The translations under genes were made by a program, and so were the position numbers. From NCBI GenBank assembly GCA_019422485.1, contig JAHZDG010000049.1, positions 1 to 14,775 on the forward strand: 14,775 nt of DNA. The letters run 5' to 3'. Positions 1 through 7,380 of the stretch are shown in pieces. The DNA comes from Alistipes sp. (lineage in GTDB: Bacteria > Bacteroidota > Bacteroidia > Bacteroidales > Rikenellaceae). The number at the start of each line of letters is the position of its first letter. The first letter of the stretch is position 1. Under the pieces are notes generated by a model. The model was not told where the DNA came from and searched no databases. It worked only from the letters and a program-made list of their open reading frames with translations.

Positions 1-168
1 GATGTAATTGGCGGCCAGGGTGTCGCCCCGGGTTCCCGGTTCGCGTCCGGCAAACTCGTCGCTGGCCAGGGTGTAAAGGTGTTTCTTGAAGCGCTCTTCC
101 AGGCTTTGGGCTTGGGTAGCCGATACCGCCAACAAAGAGGCACAGAGTAACAATACGGTTTTTTTCAT
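1..168 (-). CDS. Secreted M28-type aminopeptidase, N-terminal fragment
   Basis: Only the first 56 codons lie in the window; the gene continues past the left edge. The reading starts at an ATG at 168. It opens with a clear Sec signal peptide: MKKT, then the hydrophobic run VLLLCASLLAVSA, then a likely cleavage after TQA at about residue 20. The mature start contains LASDEFAGREPGTRGD followed by LAANYI. That is the typical opening of M28 zinc aminopeptidases of Bacteroidota, in which the 'LxSDxxxGRxPGTxG' segment precedes the PA-like and catalytic domains. The metal ligands are outside the window and cannot be checked. The start lies only 10 nt after the stop of the upstream DUF5606 gene, so the two are probably co-transcribed. 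Family assignment rests on a short segment and is therefore moderate. Confidence 0.72.
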   Translation of the reverse strand, partial: MKKTVLLLCASLLAVSATQAQSLEERFKKHLYTLASDEFAGREPGTRGDTLAANYI

Positions 169-178
169 GGATAGTAGG

Positions 179-631
179 TTATTTTTCAGTGGTTTCAGAT
201 TCTTCTTGACCTTGTTCTTCGGCTTCCTCGGCTTCATCTCTGGCGGTTTTGAATTCGGTCATACCGGCTGCAACCAGAATGTTGTACCAGGCGATAACCT
301 TTTTCATGTCCGATACCCGAACGCGATCACGGTCATAGTCGGGCAATACTTCGGCGAAAAGTTTTTTCAACTCTTCGGGAGCCGCTTTGGCTGAAATGGT
401 CTCTTTCCCGCCGGTTTTGGCGAACAGGGCTTCGAAAACTCGTGCTAGAGGCAGGTCTTCACCTTCGGTGTAGATGGCGATTTCGCCCAGTGAACTGACG
501 CGGGCGTGGGCCGAGGTGCTGAAACGACGTCCGTCTACGACGGATTCGACGATGATGCCGTTTTTGCTTTGGGCGATATATTTATACAACCCGCTCTGAC
601 CCGATATAGCCAATATTTCCTGAAGTCTCAT
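179..631 (-). CDS. DUF5606 domain protein
   Basis: A 150-residue protein beginning MRLQEILAISGQSGLYKYIA, which I recognise as the opening of the Bacteroidota-specific DUF5606 family. Residues 1-120 form the conserved part; they include a segment with LPDYDRDRVRVSDMKK and IAWYNIL. The last 25 residues are a low-complexity acidic tail rich in E. There is no signal peptide or membrane segment, so it is expected in the cytoplasm. The function of the family is unknown to me. I chose the ATG at 631. The alternative upstream start in the same frame is a TTG at 667, and it overlaps the promoter -7 box at 665-672, so it would not be transcribed. It is the first gene of a likely two-gene unit with the M28 peptidase. 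Confidence 0.85.
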   Translation of the reverse strand: MRLQEILAISGQSGLYKYIAQSKNGIIVESVVDGRRFSTSAHARVSSLGEIAIYTEGEDLPLARVFEALFAKTGGKETISAKAAPEELKKLFAEVLPDYDRDRVRVSDMKKVIAWYNILVAAGMTEFKTARDEAEEAEEQGQEESETTEK

Positions 632-664
632 GATAAATAAAATTTGGTTAAACAATGCAAACGA

Positions 665-696
665 CAAATATAGACAAAGGTGAGCGCAGAGACAAA
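665..696 (-). promoter_or_regulatory. Bacteroidetes-type promoter of the DUF5606 gene
   Basis: Reading the minus strand, a TTTG (693-696) is followed after 20 nt by TATATTTG (665-672). This matches the known Bacteroidetes consensus TTTG-N19-21-TAnnTTTG exactly. Transcription would start about 7 nt further on, giving a short leader of roughly 25-30 nt before the ATG at 631. Confidence 0.75.
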
Positions 697-863
697 TGAA
701 AACGAAGTTTTCTAATTTGAAGGAATCGAATGGTGCCCTTCGCGGATGGAAATGCCGGGAAAATCGGCCTTAAATGACTCTGTTCTGAGAAATTTGTCGA
801 GGCTTGCATCTGGTTGTTGAATGGGCGGGAAGGTCTGGTGAAGGGATTAGGAAATTTCTCAAA

Positions 864-878
864 AATTTTATAAAATTG
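864..878 (+). promoter_or_regulatory. AT-rich palindrome and weak -7 box upstream of thrA
   Basis: Positions 864-877 read AATTTTATAAAATT, a perfect 14-bp palindrome, ending 32 nt before the thrA ATG. Overlapping it, TAAAATTG at 871-878 is one mismatch from the TAnnTTTG -7 box, but no TTTG is seen at the right distance upstream. This could be the thrA promoter and an operator on top of it, or chance in AT-rich DNA. No threonine-leader peptide with regulatory Thr codons was found between 632 and 909. Confidence 0.35.
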
Positions 879-909
879 CAATCTTATCATTTTATTTTAA
901 CTGGAAGCT

Positions 910-3345
910 ATGAAAGTATTGAAATTCGGCGGAACTTCCGTGGGATCTCTTCAGGGCCTGTCGCAGGTCAAGCAGGTGGTGGAAGCCTGCACCGAAGAGG
1001 TGATCGTGGTGGTTTCGGCCCTGAGCGGAGTGACCGACCAGCTTTTGCGTACGGCACGGCTGGCCTCGCAGGCCGATCCGTCTTATAAGACGGAGTTGGA
1101 AGATTTGATCTCGCGCCACAGCGAGATGACCGAACAGGTGTCCATGCCGGAGATGCTTATGCCGACCCGTGAAAAGGTCGGCGCCTTATTGAGCGAACTG
1201 GCCAATATTTTGACCGGTGTGTCGCTCATTCGGGATCTTTCACCTAAGACTTCCGATACGATTGTCAGCTACGGGGAACGTCTCTCCAGTGTGTTGGTGC
1301 ATGCCATGATTGCCGGATCGAAACTGAGTGACGCCCGGGATTTCATCAAGACCAAACCGTATTACGGAAAACATATCGTCGATTTTGCGATTACCGAGAA
1401 ACTGATTCGCGAACATTTCGACACATTGCCTCCCGTCACAATCGTGCCCGGATTTATCGCTTCGGATGCGACGACGGGGGATGTGACCAACTTGGGACGT
1501 GGCGGATCGGACTATACCGCATCGGTATTGGCCGCCACATTGGGTGCCTCGTCCTTGGAACTGTGGACCGACGTGGATGGATTCATGACGGCCGATCCCA
1601 AGGTGATCAGCGGGGCTTATATCATCGAACACTTGAGTTTCGTGGAAGCCATGGAGCTGTCGAACTTCGGGGCCAAAGTGATCTACCCGCCTACGATCTT
1701 CCCGGCTTTCCATAACAATATCCCGATTCTGATCAAGAATACGTTCAATCCCTCTTCTCCGGGGACCTATATCTCCAAAGAGAAATCGGCCGATAAGACA
1801 CGGGCGATCAAGGGGATTTCGTCGATCAATGACACTTGCTTGATCACCATCCGAGGTTTGGGGATGGTCGGTGTGATCGGGGTGAACTACCGCATCTTCA
1901 AGGCGCTGTCGAAATCGGGGATCAGTGTGTTCTTCGTTTCTCAGGCTGCGTCGGAAAATACGACTTCGATCGGGGTATGTAATGCCGATGCCGACCTGGC
2001 GGCGGAAGTGCTGTCGAATGAATTCGCCCAGGAGATCGCCATGGGGGAAATCAATCCGGTTCATCTGGATCGGAACCTGGCAACGGTGGCGATCGTGGGT
2101 GAAAACATGCGCCATGTGCCGGGTATCGCCGGTAAGCTGTTCGGTACGCTCGGTCGCAACGGGATCAACGTGATTGCCTGTGCCCAGGGGGCTTCGGAAA
2201 CCAATATCTCTTTTGTGGTGACCCTGGAAAACCTGCGCAAGTCGATCAACGTGATTCACGATTCGTTCTTCCTGTCGGAATATCAGGTGCTGAACCTCTT
2301 TGTAGCGGGCGTCGGCCATGTGGGTCACAAACTGTTGGAACAGATCTGTGCCCAGCAGGAGAAGCTCAAATCGACCAACGGTTTGCAGTTGCGGGTGGTG
2401 GGTATCACCAACTCCAAACGCTATATTGTGAATCGGGAAGGCATTGATTTGTCGAATTACCGCGATGCGTTGAATCAGTCAGAACGGGTTTCGTCGCCCG
2501 ATAAGTTCCGGGATGAAATTCTTTCGATGAACATCTTCAACTCGGTGTTCGTGGATTGTACGGCCAGCGGTGAGGTGTCGGCCATTTATGAAGAGCTGCT
2601 CGATCATAACGTTTCGGTAGTGACGGCCAATAAAATTGCCGCTTCTGCCGATTATGAACGTTACAGCGAACTGAAAAGTACCGCACGTAAACGGGGTGTG
2701 AAGTTCCTGTTTGAGACCAATGTGGGGGCAGGGTTGCCGATTATCAATACGATCAGCGATTTGATCAACAGTGGTGACCGTATATTGCGTATCGAGGCCG
2801 TTCTGTCGGGGACCCTCAATTTCATCTTTAATGAGATGAGCGAGACGATTCCTTTCAGTCAGGCGATTCGGATGGCCAAAGAGGCCGGTTATGCAGAACC
2901 CGATCCACGCATCGACCTCAGTGGTACGGATGTGATCCGCAAGTTGGTGATCCTTTCCCGGGAAGCTGGTTATCGGGTGGAACAGAGCGATGTCAAAAAG
3001 ACCTTGTTTATTCCCGAATCCTATTTCGAAGGGAGTGTGGATGAATTCTGGCAGCGGATTCCACAGATGGATGCCGAGTTCGAGCAGAAACGGCGCGAGA
3101 TGGAAGCATCCGGGAAACGGCTGCGTTTCGTGGCTACGCTGGATGAAGGACGGACCGAAGTGGCGCTGCGGGAAGTGGGTGCCGAAAGTCCTTTCTATCA
3201 ACTGGCCGGCAGCAACAACGTGATTATGTTGACGACGGAACGCTATAAAGAGTACCCGATGGTCATTAAAGGGTATGGAGCCGGAGAGGATGTGACGGCA
3301 GCCGGGGTGTTTGCCGACATCATCAGCATTGCCAATATTCGTTAG
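910..3345 (+). CDS. thrA: Bifunctional aspartokinase / homoserine dehydrogenase
   Basis: An 811-residue fusion catalysing the first and third steps of the aspartate family pathway: aspartate to aspartyl phosphate, and aspartate semialdehyde to homoserine. The kinase occupies about residues 1-290, with KFGGTSVG (5-12), GRGGSD (196-201) and TDVDGFMTADP (220-230). Two ACT-type regulatory repeats follow at about 308-375 and 392-455; in the family these bind threonine for feedback inhibition. The dehydrogenase begins at about 460 with the nucleotide-binding AGVGHVG (466-472), then TANK (572-575), ETNVGAGLP (602-610) and DLSGTDVIRK (669-678), whose Asp674 and Lys678 align with the catalytic pair of homoserine dehydrogenases. 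Length is normal for the fused enzyme. MKVLKFGGTSVG at the ATG is the canonical N-terminus. It stands alone: a terminator follows at once, and no thrB or thrC is next to it, unlike the common thrABC order. Cytoplasmic. Confidence 0.97.
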   Translation: MKVLKFGGTSVGSLQGLSQVKQVVEACTEEVIVVVSALSGVTDQLLRTARLASQADPSYKTELEDLISRHSEMTEQVSMPEMLMPTREKVGALLSELANILTGVSLIRDLSPKTSDTIVSYGERLSSVLVHAMIAGSKLSDARDFIKTKPYYGKHIVDFAITEKLIREHFDTLPPVTIVPGFIASDATTGDVTNLGRGGSDYTASVLAATLGASSLELWTDVDGFMTADPKVISGAYIIEHLSFVEAMELSNFGAKVIYPPTIFPAFHNNIPILIKNTFNPSSPGTYISKEKSADKTRAIKGISSINDTCLITIRGLGMVGVIGVNYRIFKALSKSGISVFFVSQAASENTTSIGVCNADADLAAEVLSNEFAQEIAMGEINPVHLDRNLATVAIVGENMRHVPGIAGKLFGTLGRNGINVIACAQGASETNISFVVTLENLRKSINVIHDSFFLSEYQVLNLFVAGVGHVGHKLLEQICAQQEKLKSTNGLQLRVVGITNSKRYIVNREGIDLSNYRDALNQSERVSSPDKFRDEILSMNIFNSVFVDCTASGEVSAIYEELLDHNVSVVTANKIAASADYERYSELKSTARKRGVKFLFETNVGAGLPIINTISDLINSGDRILRIEAVLSGTLNFIFNEMSETIPFSQAIRMAKEAGYAEPDPRIDLSGTDVIRKLVILSREAGYRVEQSDVKKTLFIPESYFEGSVDEFWQRIPQMDAEFEQKRREMEASGKRLRFVATLDEGRTEVALREVGAESPFYQLAGSNNVIMLTTERYKEYPMVIKGYGAGEDVTAAGVFADIISIANIR

Positions 3346-3363
3346 AAGCTGACTTTTCCCCAT

Positions 3364-3407
3364 AAAAGCACACCCGACTGTTGTAGCGCAGTCGGGTGTG
3401 CTTTTTT
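3364..3407 (+). terminator. Intrinsic terminator of thrA
   Basis: A perfect stem, GCACACCCGACTG (3368-3380) with CAGTCGGGTGTGC (3389-3401), is extended by four A-T pairs around an 8-nt loop and ends in a run of six T. It starts 18 nt after the thrA stop. The A run on the left arm gives four T on the minus strand, so it may also stop transcription of the convergent lipocalin gene. Confidence 0.92.
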
Positions 3408-3463
3408 ATAGGGGTTGCGATAGACCCGGATTTTGAAGGGAGCGGTTGATCGTCTTTTTCGGG

Positions 3464-3928
3464 TTATTCTTGTTCCGGGTAGATCAATCGGGAGGTGTCA
3501 TATCCCAATTTGCGAGCTTCGTTCAGCATGATGTCGATCTGCTCGGTCGAGGGGTGGGGATTGCGGGCCAAAAGCCATAAGTAGCGCAGATTTCCTCCGG
3601 AAACGACGGCTATGGAGTAATCCGAGTCCACATAAGCTACGCGATAACGCCCCCCGATCAGGGGAATGAAATAGACTTTCAGAAAATTTTTTACTGACGT
3701 TGGGTGAGCGATGGCTTTAGCCTCTTTCCAGCGATTTTTATCGGGAAGATAACCCCGATTCAATACGTTGATTTTGCCATCGGGACGTAACGAATAGTGG
3801 GCGACCACCCGTTGCATTCCTCTTTCAAAAATATGGTCTAATCGTGCGATTTCATACCATTGACCCAAATAGCGGGCAGCATCGAAATCGGGTAACTCGG
3901 GAACGTGGATTTTGGAACGGAAACACAT
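3464..3928 (-). CDS. Blc-like lipocalin without export signal
   Basis: A 154-residue lipocalin, close in pattern to bacterial Blc and apolipoprotein D. The first conserved region is YLGQWYEIARLDHIFERG (about 20-37) with the lipocalin Gly-x-Trp at 22-24. The last is YLWLLAR (116-122) with the conserved Arg. The family forms an eight-stranded beta barrel that binds lipids or other small hydrophobic molecules, and Blc is an outer-membrane lipoprotein. Here the protein begins MCFRSKIHVPELPDFDAARY, only about 19 residues before the first barrel motif. It has no hydrophobic signal sequence and no lipobox, and an in-frame TGA lies 13-15 nt upstream of the ATG, so no longer start exists. It should therefore stay in the cytoplasm unless it leaves by another route. 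The proline-operon terminator sits directly upstream, and I see no convincing promoter of its own. Confidence 0.88.
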   Translation of the reverse strand: MCFRSKIHVPELPDFDAARYLGQWYEIARLDHIFERGMQRVVAHYSLRPDGKINVLNRGYLPDKNRWKEAKAIAHPTSVKNFLKVYFIPLIGGRYRVAYVDSDYSIAVVSGGNLRYLWLLARNPHPSTEQIDIMLNEARKLGYDTSRLIYPEQE

Positions 3929-3934
3929 GGCAAT

Positions 3935-3965
3935 AAAAAATCAGAAGGTTTGATACCTTCTGATT
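3935..3965 (-). terminator. Intrinsic terminator of the proCBA operon
   Basis: Reading the minus strand, AATCAGAAGGT (from 3965) pairs perfectly with ACCTTCTGATT (to 3939) across a 5-nt loop and runs into six T (3935-3940). It lies about 60 nt after the proA stop. It ends only 6 nt before the lipocalin ATG at 3928, so it would also be part of the leader of any read-through message. Confidence 0.87.
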
Positions 3966-4028
3966 CACAAGAATAATACCAATCACGTCGAACGGGCGTA
4001 TTTTTACCGTGACGAGGTCGAAATTCGG

Positions 4029-5276
4029 CTATGAACGGGTTTGCCCGTTTCCGGTGATCAGGTATTTGTAAGTGGTAAGTTCATGCAGTGCCATCGGCCC
4101 GCGGGCATGCAGTTTTTGGGTGCTGATACCGATTTCGGCTCCGAACCCGAATTGCGCCCCGTCGGTAAAAGCCGTGGAAACGTTGGCGTAAACACAAGCC
4201 GCGTCGACTCTTTTCTGGAAGTTCTCGAGCGTTTCCGGGTTGCGGCTGATGATCGATTCGCTGTGTTTGGAAGAGTAACGGGCGATATGTTCGATCGCTT
4301 CGTCCAAGGAACCCACCGTGCGAATCGCCATTTTATAATCGAGGAATTCGGTGCCGAAGCTCTGATCGTCGGCTTTTTGTAAGAGTTTTGTCGGATAATT
4401 GCCTTCGAGAGCCTGGTAGGATTCCGGATCGGCGTAGAGAATTACGTGTTTGTCTGCCAATCTACGACACAGAGTAGGCAGGTCAGTCAATCGGTCGCGA
4501 TGGATAATCAGACAGTCCATGGCGTTGCAGACGCTGACCCGACGCGTTTTGGCGTTGAAAATGACGTTGGATCCGATTTCGAGGTCACCTTCGGCATCGA
4601 AGTAGGTGTGGCAGATGCCGGCTCCGGTTTCGATCACCGGAACTCGGGCGTTCTGCCGGACAAAATCGATCAGGCCTTTGCTGCCTCGGGGAATGATCAG
4701 ATCGACGTATCCCACGGCTTGCAGTAATTCGGTGGTGGCCGTCCGGTCATTGGATAACAAGGTGACGAGGTGTTCGTCCAGTGCATGCGCTTTCAGGACT
4801 TCACGAATCAGCTTGACAATCGCCTCGTTAGAGCATGCTGCATCATGTCCCCCTTTAAGTATGCAGGCGCTTCCGGACTTGAAACAGAGGGAAAAGACAT
4901 CGAAACTGACATTGGGACGCGCCTCATAGATGATGCCGATTACACCGAATGGGACAGATACTTTCTTGATCCGCATACCATTGGGACGTGTCGTATTACT
5001 TAATACTTGACCCAGTGGTGAAGGCAGGGATGCTACATTGCGCATGTCGGCCGCAATGCCCGCGATGCGTTCGGGAGTCAGCATCAGTCGGTCGTACATC
5101 GGATGTTGGCGGTCCATGCGAGCCAGATCTTGTGCATTGGCCTGCAGGATTTGTTCGGTTTTTGCTTCGGCTGCATCGGCGATATCACGCAACACTGCAT
5201 TGATTTTCGTTTCGTCGAGCAGGTTGAGTTCGAGGGACGCCTGACGAGCCAGTTCCAAATCTTTTATGATAGACAT
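4029..5276 (-). CDS. proA: Gamma-glutamyl phosphate reductase
   Basis: A 415-residue enzyme, normal length for the family, that reduces gamma-glutamyl phosphate with NADPH to glutamate semialdehyde, the second step of proline synthesis. It has the aldehyde-dehydrogenase-like fold. The cofactor-binding region contains GVIGIIYEARPNVSFDVFSL (111-130) followed by KSGSACILKGG (133-143). The segment ETGAGICHTYFD (216-227) and the nucleophile region NAKTRRVSVCN (241-251) are both intact, with Cys250 as the likely catalytic residue. The ATG at 5276 gives MSIIKDLELARQAS, a typical ProA start. It is the last gene of the operon, 42 nt after proB, and is followed by the terminator at 3935-3965. ProA works with ProB and, in some bacteria, in a complex that protects the unstable intermediate. 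Cytoplasmic. Confidence 0.97.
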   Translation of the reverse strand: MSIIKDLELARQASLELNLLDETKINAVLRDIADAAEAKTEQILQANAQDLARMDRQHPMYDRLMLTPERIAGIAADMRNVASLPSPLGQVLSNTTRPNGMRIKKVSVPFGVIGIIYEARPNVSFDVFSLCFKSGSACILKGGHDAACSNEAIVKLIREVLKAHALDEHLVTLLSNDRTATTELLQAVGYVDLIIPRGSKGLIDFVRQNARVPVIETGAGICHTYFDAEGDLEIGSNVIFNAKTRRVSVCNAMDCLIIHRDRLTDLPTLCRRLADKHVILYADPESYQALEGNYPTKLLQKADDQSFGTEFLDYKMAIRTVGSLDEAIEHIARYSSKHSESIISRNPETLENFQKRVDAACVYANVSTAFTDGAQFGFGAEIGISTQKLHARGPMALHELTTYKYLITGNGQTRS

Positions 5277-5318
5277 TATCCTTGAAATTTACCGGTTTGA
5301 ATATTTTTAATTGAAGGG

Positions 5319-6410
5319 TTAATGAAGGTATAGGTAATCGTAATGAACGATGGGTTTCCCGCCTTTTTTGCCGATCATGCGGCGAACCCGTTCACTGTCG
5401 AATGATACCCGCCCTACACCAATGAGCACTCCTTCCGGTGACATGATGCGTACGATATCGTCTTTTTCGAAAGCGCCTTCCACCTTTTCAATCCCCACCG
5501 CTAACAGGCTGGTTGCTTTGGGTCGGTTCAGGGCTTCGCAGGCCTGAGCATTGATATGCAGTTCGCCTTTGGCAAAACCTTCTGAATTGGCGATCCATTT
5601 TTTGACCGAAGAGAGGCTCTTCTCGGCGGGCAGAAAGCGGGTCGAAATCGTGTCGCTATTGGGTTTTAGAAGGTCTGTCAAAATATTATCCCTCTTTCCG
5701 TTGGCCACGATTACTTCGATGCCTTCATTAGCTACCTGGTTGGCGATGCGGCTTTTGGTCAGCATGCCGCCGCGGCCGAATTGCGATTTTCCGGTCTGGA
5801 TGTAGGCCGACAGGTCGCTGTGGCGCGGATCGATTTCGCGGATCACCTGCGAGGCCGGATCCGATGGACTGCCGTTGAAAATACCGTCGATGTTGCTGAG
5901 AATGATCAGGACCTCGGCATCCATCATGGTGGCGATCATGCCCGAGAGCTCATCGTTGTCGGTGAACATCAATTCGGTGACCGAAATGGTGTCGTTTTCG
6001 TTGACGATCGGGATGACTCCGTTTTCCAACATGACGTTCATGCAGCTCTGCTGATTGAGGTAGTGACGACGGGTGCCGAAGTTCTCTTTGGTGGTGAGTA
6101 CCTGTCCGCAGGCGATGCGATGGTCGCGGAACAACTCATAATAACGGTTGATGAGCTTGGCCTGACCGACAGCCGAAAAAAGTTGGCGGGCCGAAACCGG
6201 ATCGAGTTTGCGGCCTTGGGGCAGGGATAGCTCGCTGCGTCCCGAGGCAACGGCACCGGACGAAACCAGAATAACCTCTACGCCGTTGCGGGTCAGTTCG
6301 GCGACCTGATCGACCAGGGCCGACATGCGGGTGATATCCAGGGTGCCGTCGGGGCGAGCCAATACGTTGCTGCCCACTTTGACGACGATACGTTTGAATC
6401 GGTACTTCAT
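5319..6410 (-). CDS. proB: Glutamate 5-kinase with C-terminal PUA domain
   Basis: A 363-residue enzyme that phosphorylates glutamate to gamma-glutamyl phosphate, the committed and normally proline-inhibited step. The amino-acid-kinase domain (about 1-260) shows KVGSNV (11-16), SSGAVASG (50-57), VNENDT (136-141), FTDNDELSG (149-157) and GRGGMLTK (212-219). The PUA domain occupies about 278-355, including GELHINAQACEAL and IGVGRVSFDS. The length fits the kinase-plus-PUA form found in E. coli. The start ATG at 6410 is 3 nt from the proC stop, so translation of the two is probably coupled. Product flows directly to proA downstream. Confidence 0.96.
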   Translation of the reverse strand: MKYRFKRIVVKVGSNVLARPDGTLDITRMSALVDQVAELTRNGVEVILVSSGAVASGRSELSLPQGRKLDPVSARQLFSAVGQAKLINRYYELFRDHRIACGQVLTTKENFGTRRHYLNQQSCMNVMLENGVIPIVNENDTISVTELMFTDNDELSGMIATMMDAEVLIILSNIDGIFNGSPSDPASQVIREIDPRHSDLSAYIQTGKSQFGRGGMLTKSRIANQVANEGIEVIVANGKRDNILTDLLKPNSDTISTRFLPAEKSLSSVKKWIANSEGFAKGELHINAQACEALNRPKATSLLAVGIEKVEGAFEKDDIVRIMSPEGVLIGVGRVSFDSERVRRMIGKKGGKPIVHYDYLYLH

Positions 6411-6413
6411 AAG

Positions 6414-7205
6414 TTATCGGCTTTTGATTAATCCGGCTTTGACGGCGGCTGTGAATCCGGCTTCATCCATGGCGGAGAGGCCTTTCAAGGTGATGCCTCC
6501 CGGAGTGGTTACCTTGTCGATTTCGGTTTGGGGCATCGTGTCATTGTGAGCCAGCATTTCCAGCGCTCCCCGAACGGTTTGCATAACGATCTGACGTGCT
6601 TCCTGGGGGGTGAACCCCAATTCAACGCCTCCTTGCATGGAGTCGCGCATGTATCGGAGCGCAAAGGCAATGCCGCATGAAGCCAATGAGGTTCCGGCAG
6701 GCATCATCGCTTCCGGAATGACCAGCGTAAGTCCCAATTCATCGAAGATACGTTTCAGCGTGTCGATTTGTTGTTCGTCGGCCCCTTCTGCCGCGATGAA
6801 GGTGACGCTCTCGCCGATTGAAATGGCGGTATTGGGAATGATACGGAACAGGGTAGGGCGTACACCGCTGCCGTTGTCGAGCATACGTTGCAGCGATTCG
6901 AAATTGACGCCGGCCACCACCGATGCGATGGACTGACGCGTGTAATCGAGTCCGGACTTGATCTCCTCGATCACGCCTTCCAAAAGCCACGGCTTGATGG
7001 CTAAAATGATCAGATCGGCTCCTTCGACGGCCTTTCGGTTGTCGGTGCCGGTATGTATCCGGGGGTCGCAGTCGCTGATCTTCTGTGCGGAAGCTTCACT
7101 TTTGGTCGTGACATAAATATTTGAGGCGGGCACGATCTTGCCGGCAGCCATGCCTCGGGCCATAGCTCCTCCCATGTTGCCGCCGCCTATGATGGTAATT
7201 TTCAT
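6414..7205 (-). CDS. proC: Pyrroline-5-carboxylate reductase
   Basis: A 263-residue NAD(P)H-dependent enzyme that reduces pyrroline-5-carboxylate to proline, the last step of the pathway. The N-terminal Rossmann fold has GGGNMGGA (7-14). AIKPW (69-73) and RIIPNTA (121-127) follow. The C-terminal dimerisation and substrate-binding domain carries VTTPGGITLKGL (232-243). The start is the ATG giving MKITIIGGGNMG, which is canonical. It is the first gene of the minus-strand operon proC-proB-proA, so the whole glutamate-to-proline route is encoded together. Cytoplasmic, usually a homodecamer. Confidence 0.96.
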   Translation of the reverse strand: MKITIIGGGNMGGAMARGMAAGKIVPASNIYVTTKSEASAQKISDCDPRIHTGTDNRKAVEGADLIILAIKPWLLEGVIEEIKSGLDYTRQSIASVVAGVNFESLQRMLDNGSGVRPTLFRIIPNTAISIGESVTFIAAEGADEQQIDTLKRIFDELGLTLVIPEAMMPAGTSLASCGIAFALRYMRDSMQGGVELGFTPQEARQIVMQTVRGALEMLAHNDTMPQTEIDKVTTPGGITLKGLSAMDEAGFTAAVKAGLIKSR

Positions 7206-7226
7206 AACGAATCGGATTTAAATTTT

Positions 7227-7234
7227 CAAAGTTA
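7227..7234 (-). promoter_or_regulatory. -7 box of the proCBA promoter
   Basis: The minus strand reads TAACTTTG, an exact TAnnTTTG -7 box, 22 nt upstream of the proC ATG. The -33 position holds only a T-rich stretch, not TTTG. Transcription would start about 15 nt before the ATG, giving a very short leader. Confidence 0.55.
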
Positions 7235-7322
7235 AGAAAAATCCTTTGTTGTTAAAAATTGAAACTTGCCTTTGAAATCTATACGTGCTGTTGGGGCTCG
7301 TAATTTTAACTTTCCTCAGATT

Positions 7323-7343
7323 GCAGGCTTGCGTTCAGCCTGC
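7323..7343 (+). promoter_or_regulatory. Inverted repeat between proC and the XRE-cupin gene
   Basis: GCAGGCT (7323-7329) and AGCCTGC (7337-7343) form a perfect 7-bp inverted repeat with a 7-nt spacer, 37 nt before the regulator's ATG. No T run follows on either strand, so it is not a terminator. It could be an operator for autoregulation by the HTH protein or a hairpin in its leader. No good -7 box was found for this gene. Confidence 0.35.
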
Positions 7344-7380
7344 TAAATTAGAATAAAAATTCATTTAAACATTCATTTTC

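Noticed and set aside
632..667. A longer DUF5606 protein starting at a TTG at 667
   Set aside because: This start lies within the promoter -7 box, upstream of the expected transcription start. The ATG at 631 gives the family's usual N-terminus.
732..806. A threonine-type leader peptide upstream of thrA
   Set aside because: The short frame from the ATG in this stretch (MEMPGKSALNDSVLRNLS and on) has no cluster of Thr or Ile codons and no attenuator hairpin follows it before thrA.
1240..2328. A 362-codon minus-strand open frame antisense to thrA
   Set aside because: Low-complexity composition rich in Arg, His, Asp and Gln, typical of the reverse of a coding strand. thrA has all of its catalytic motifs.
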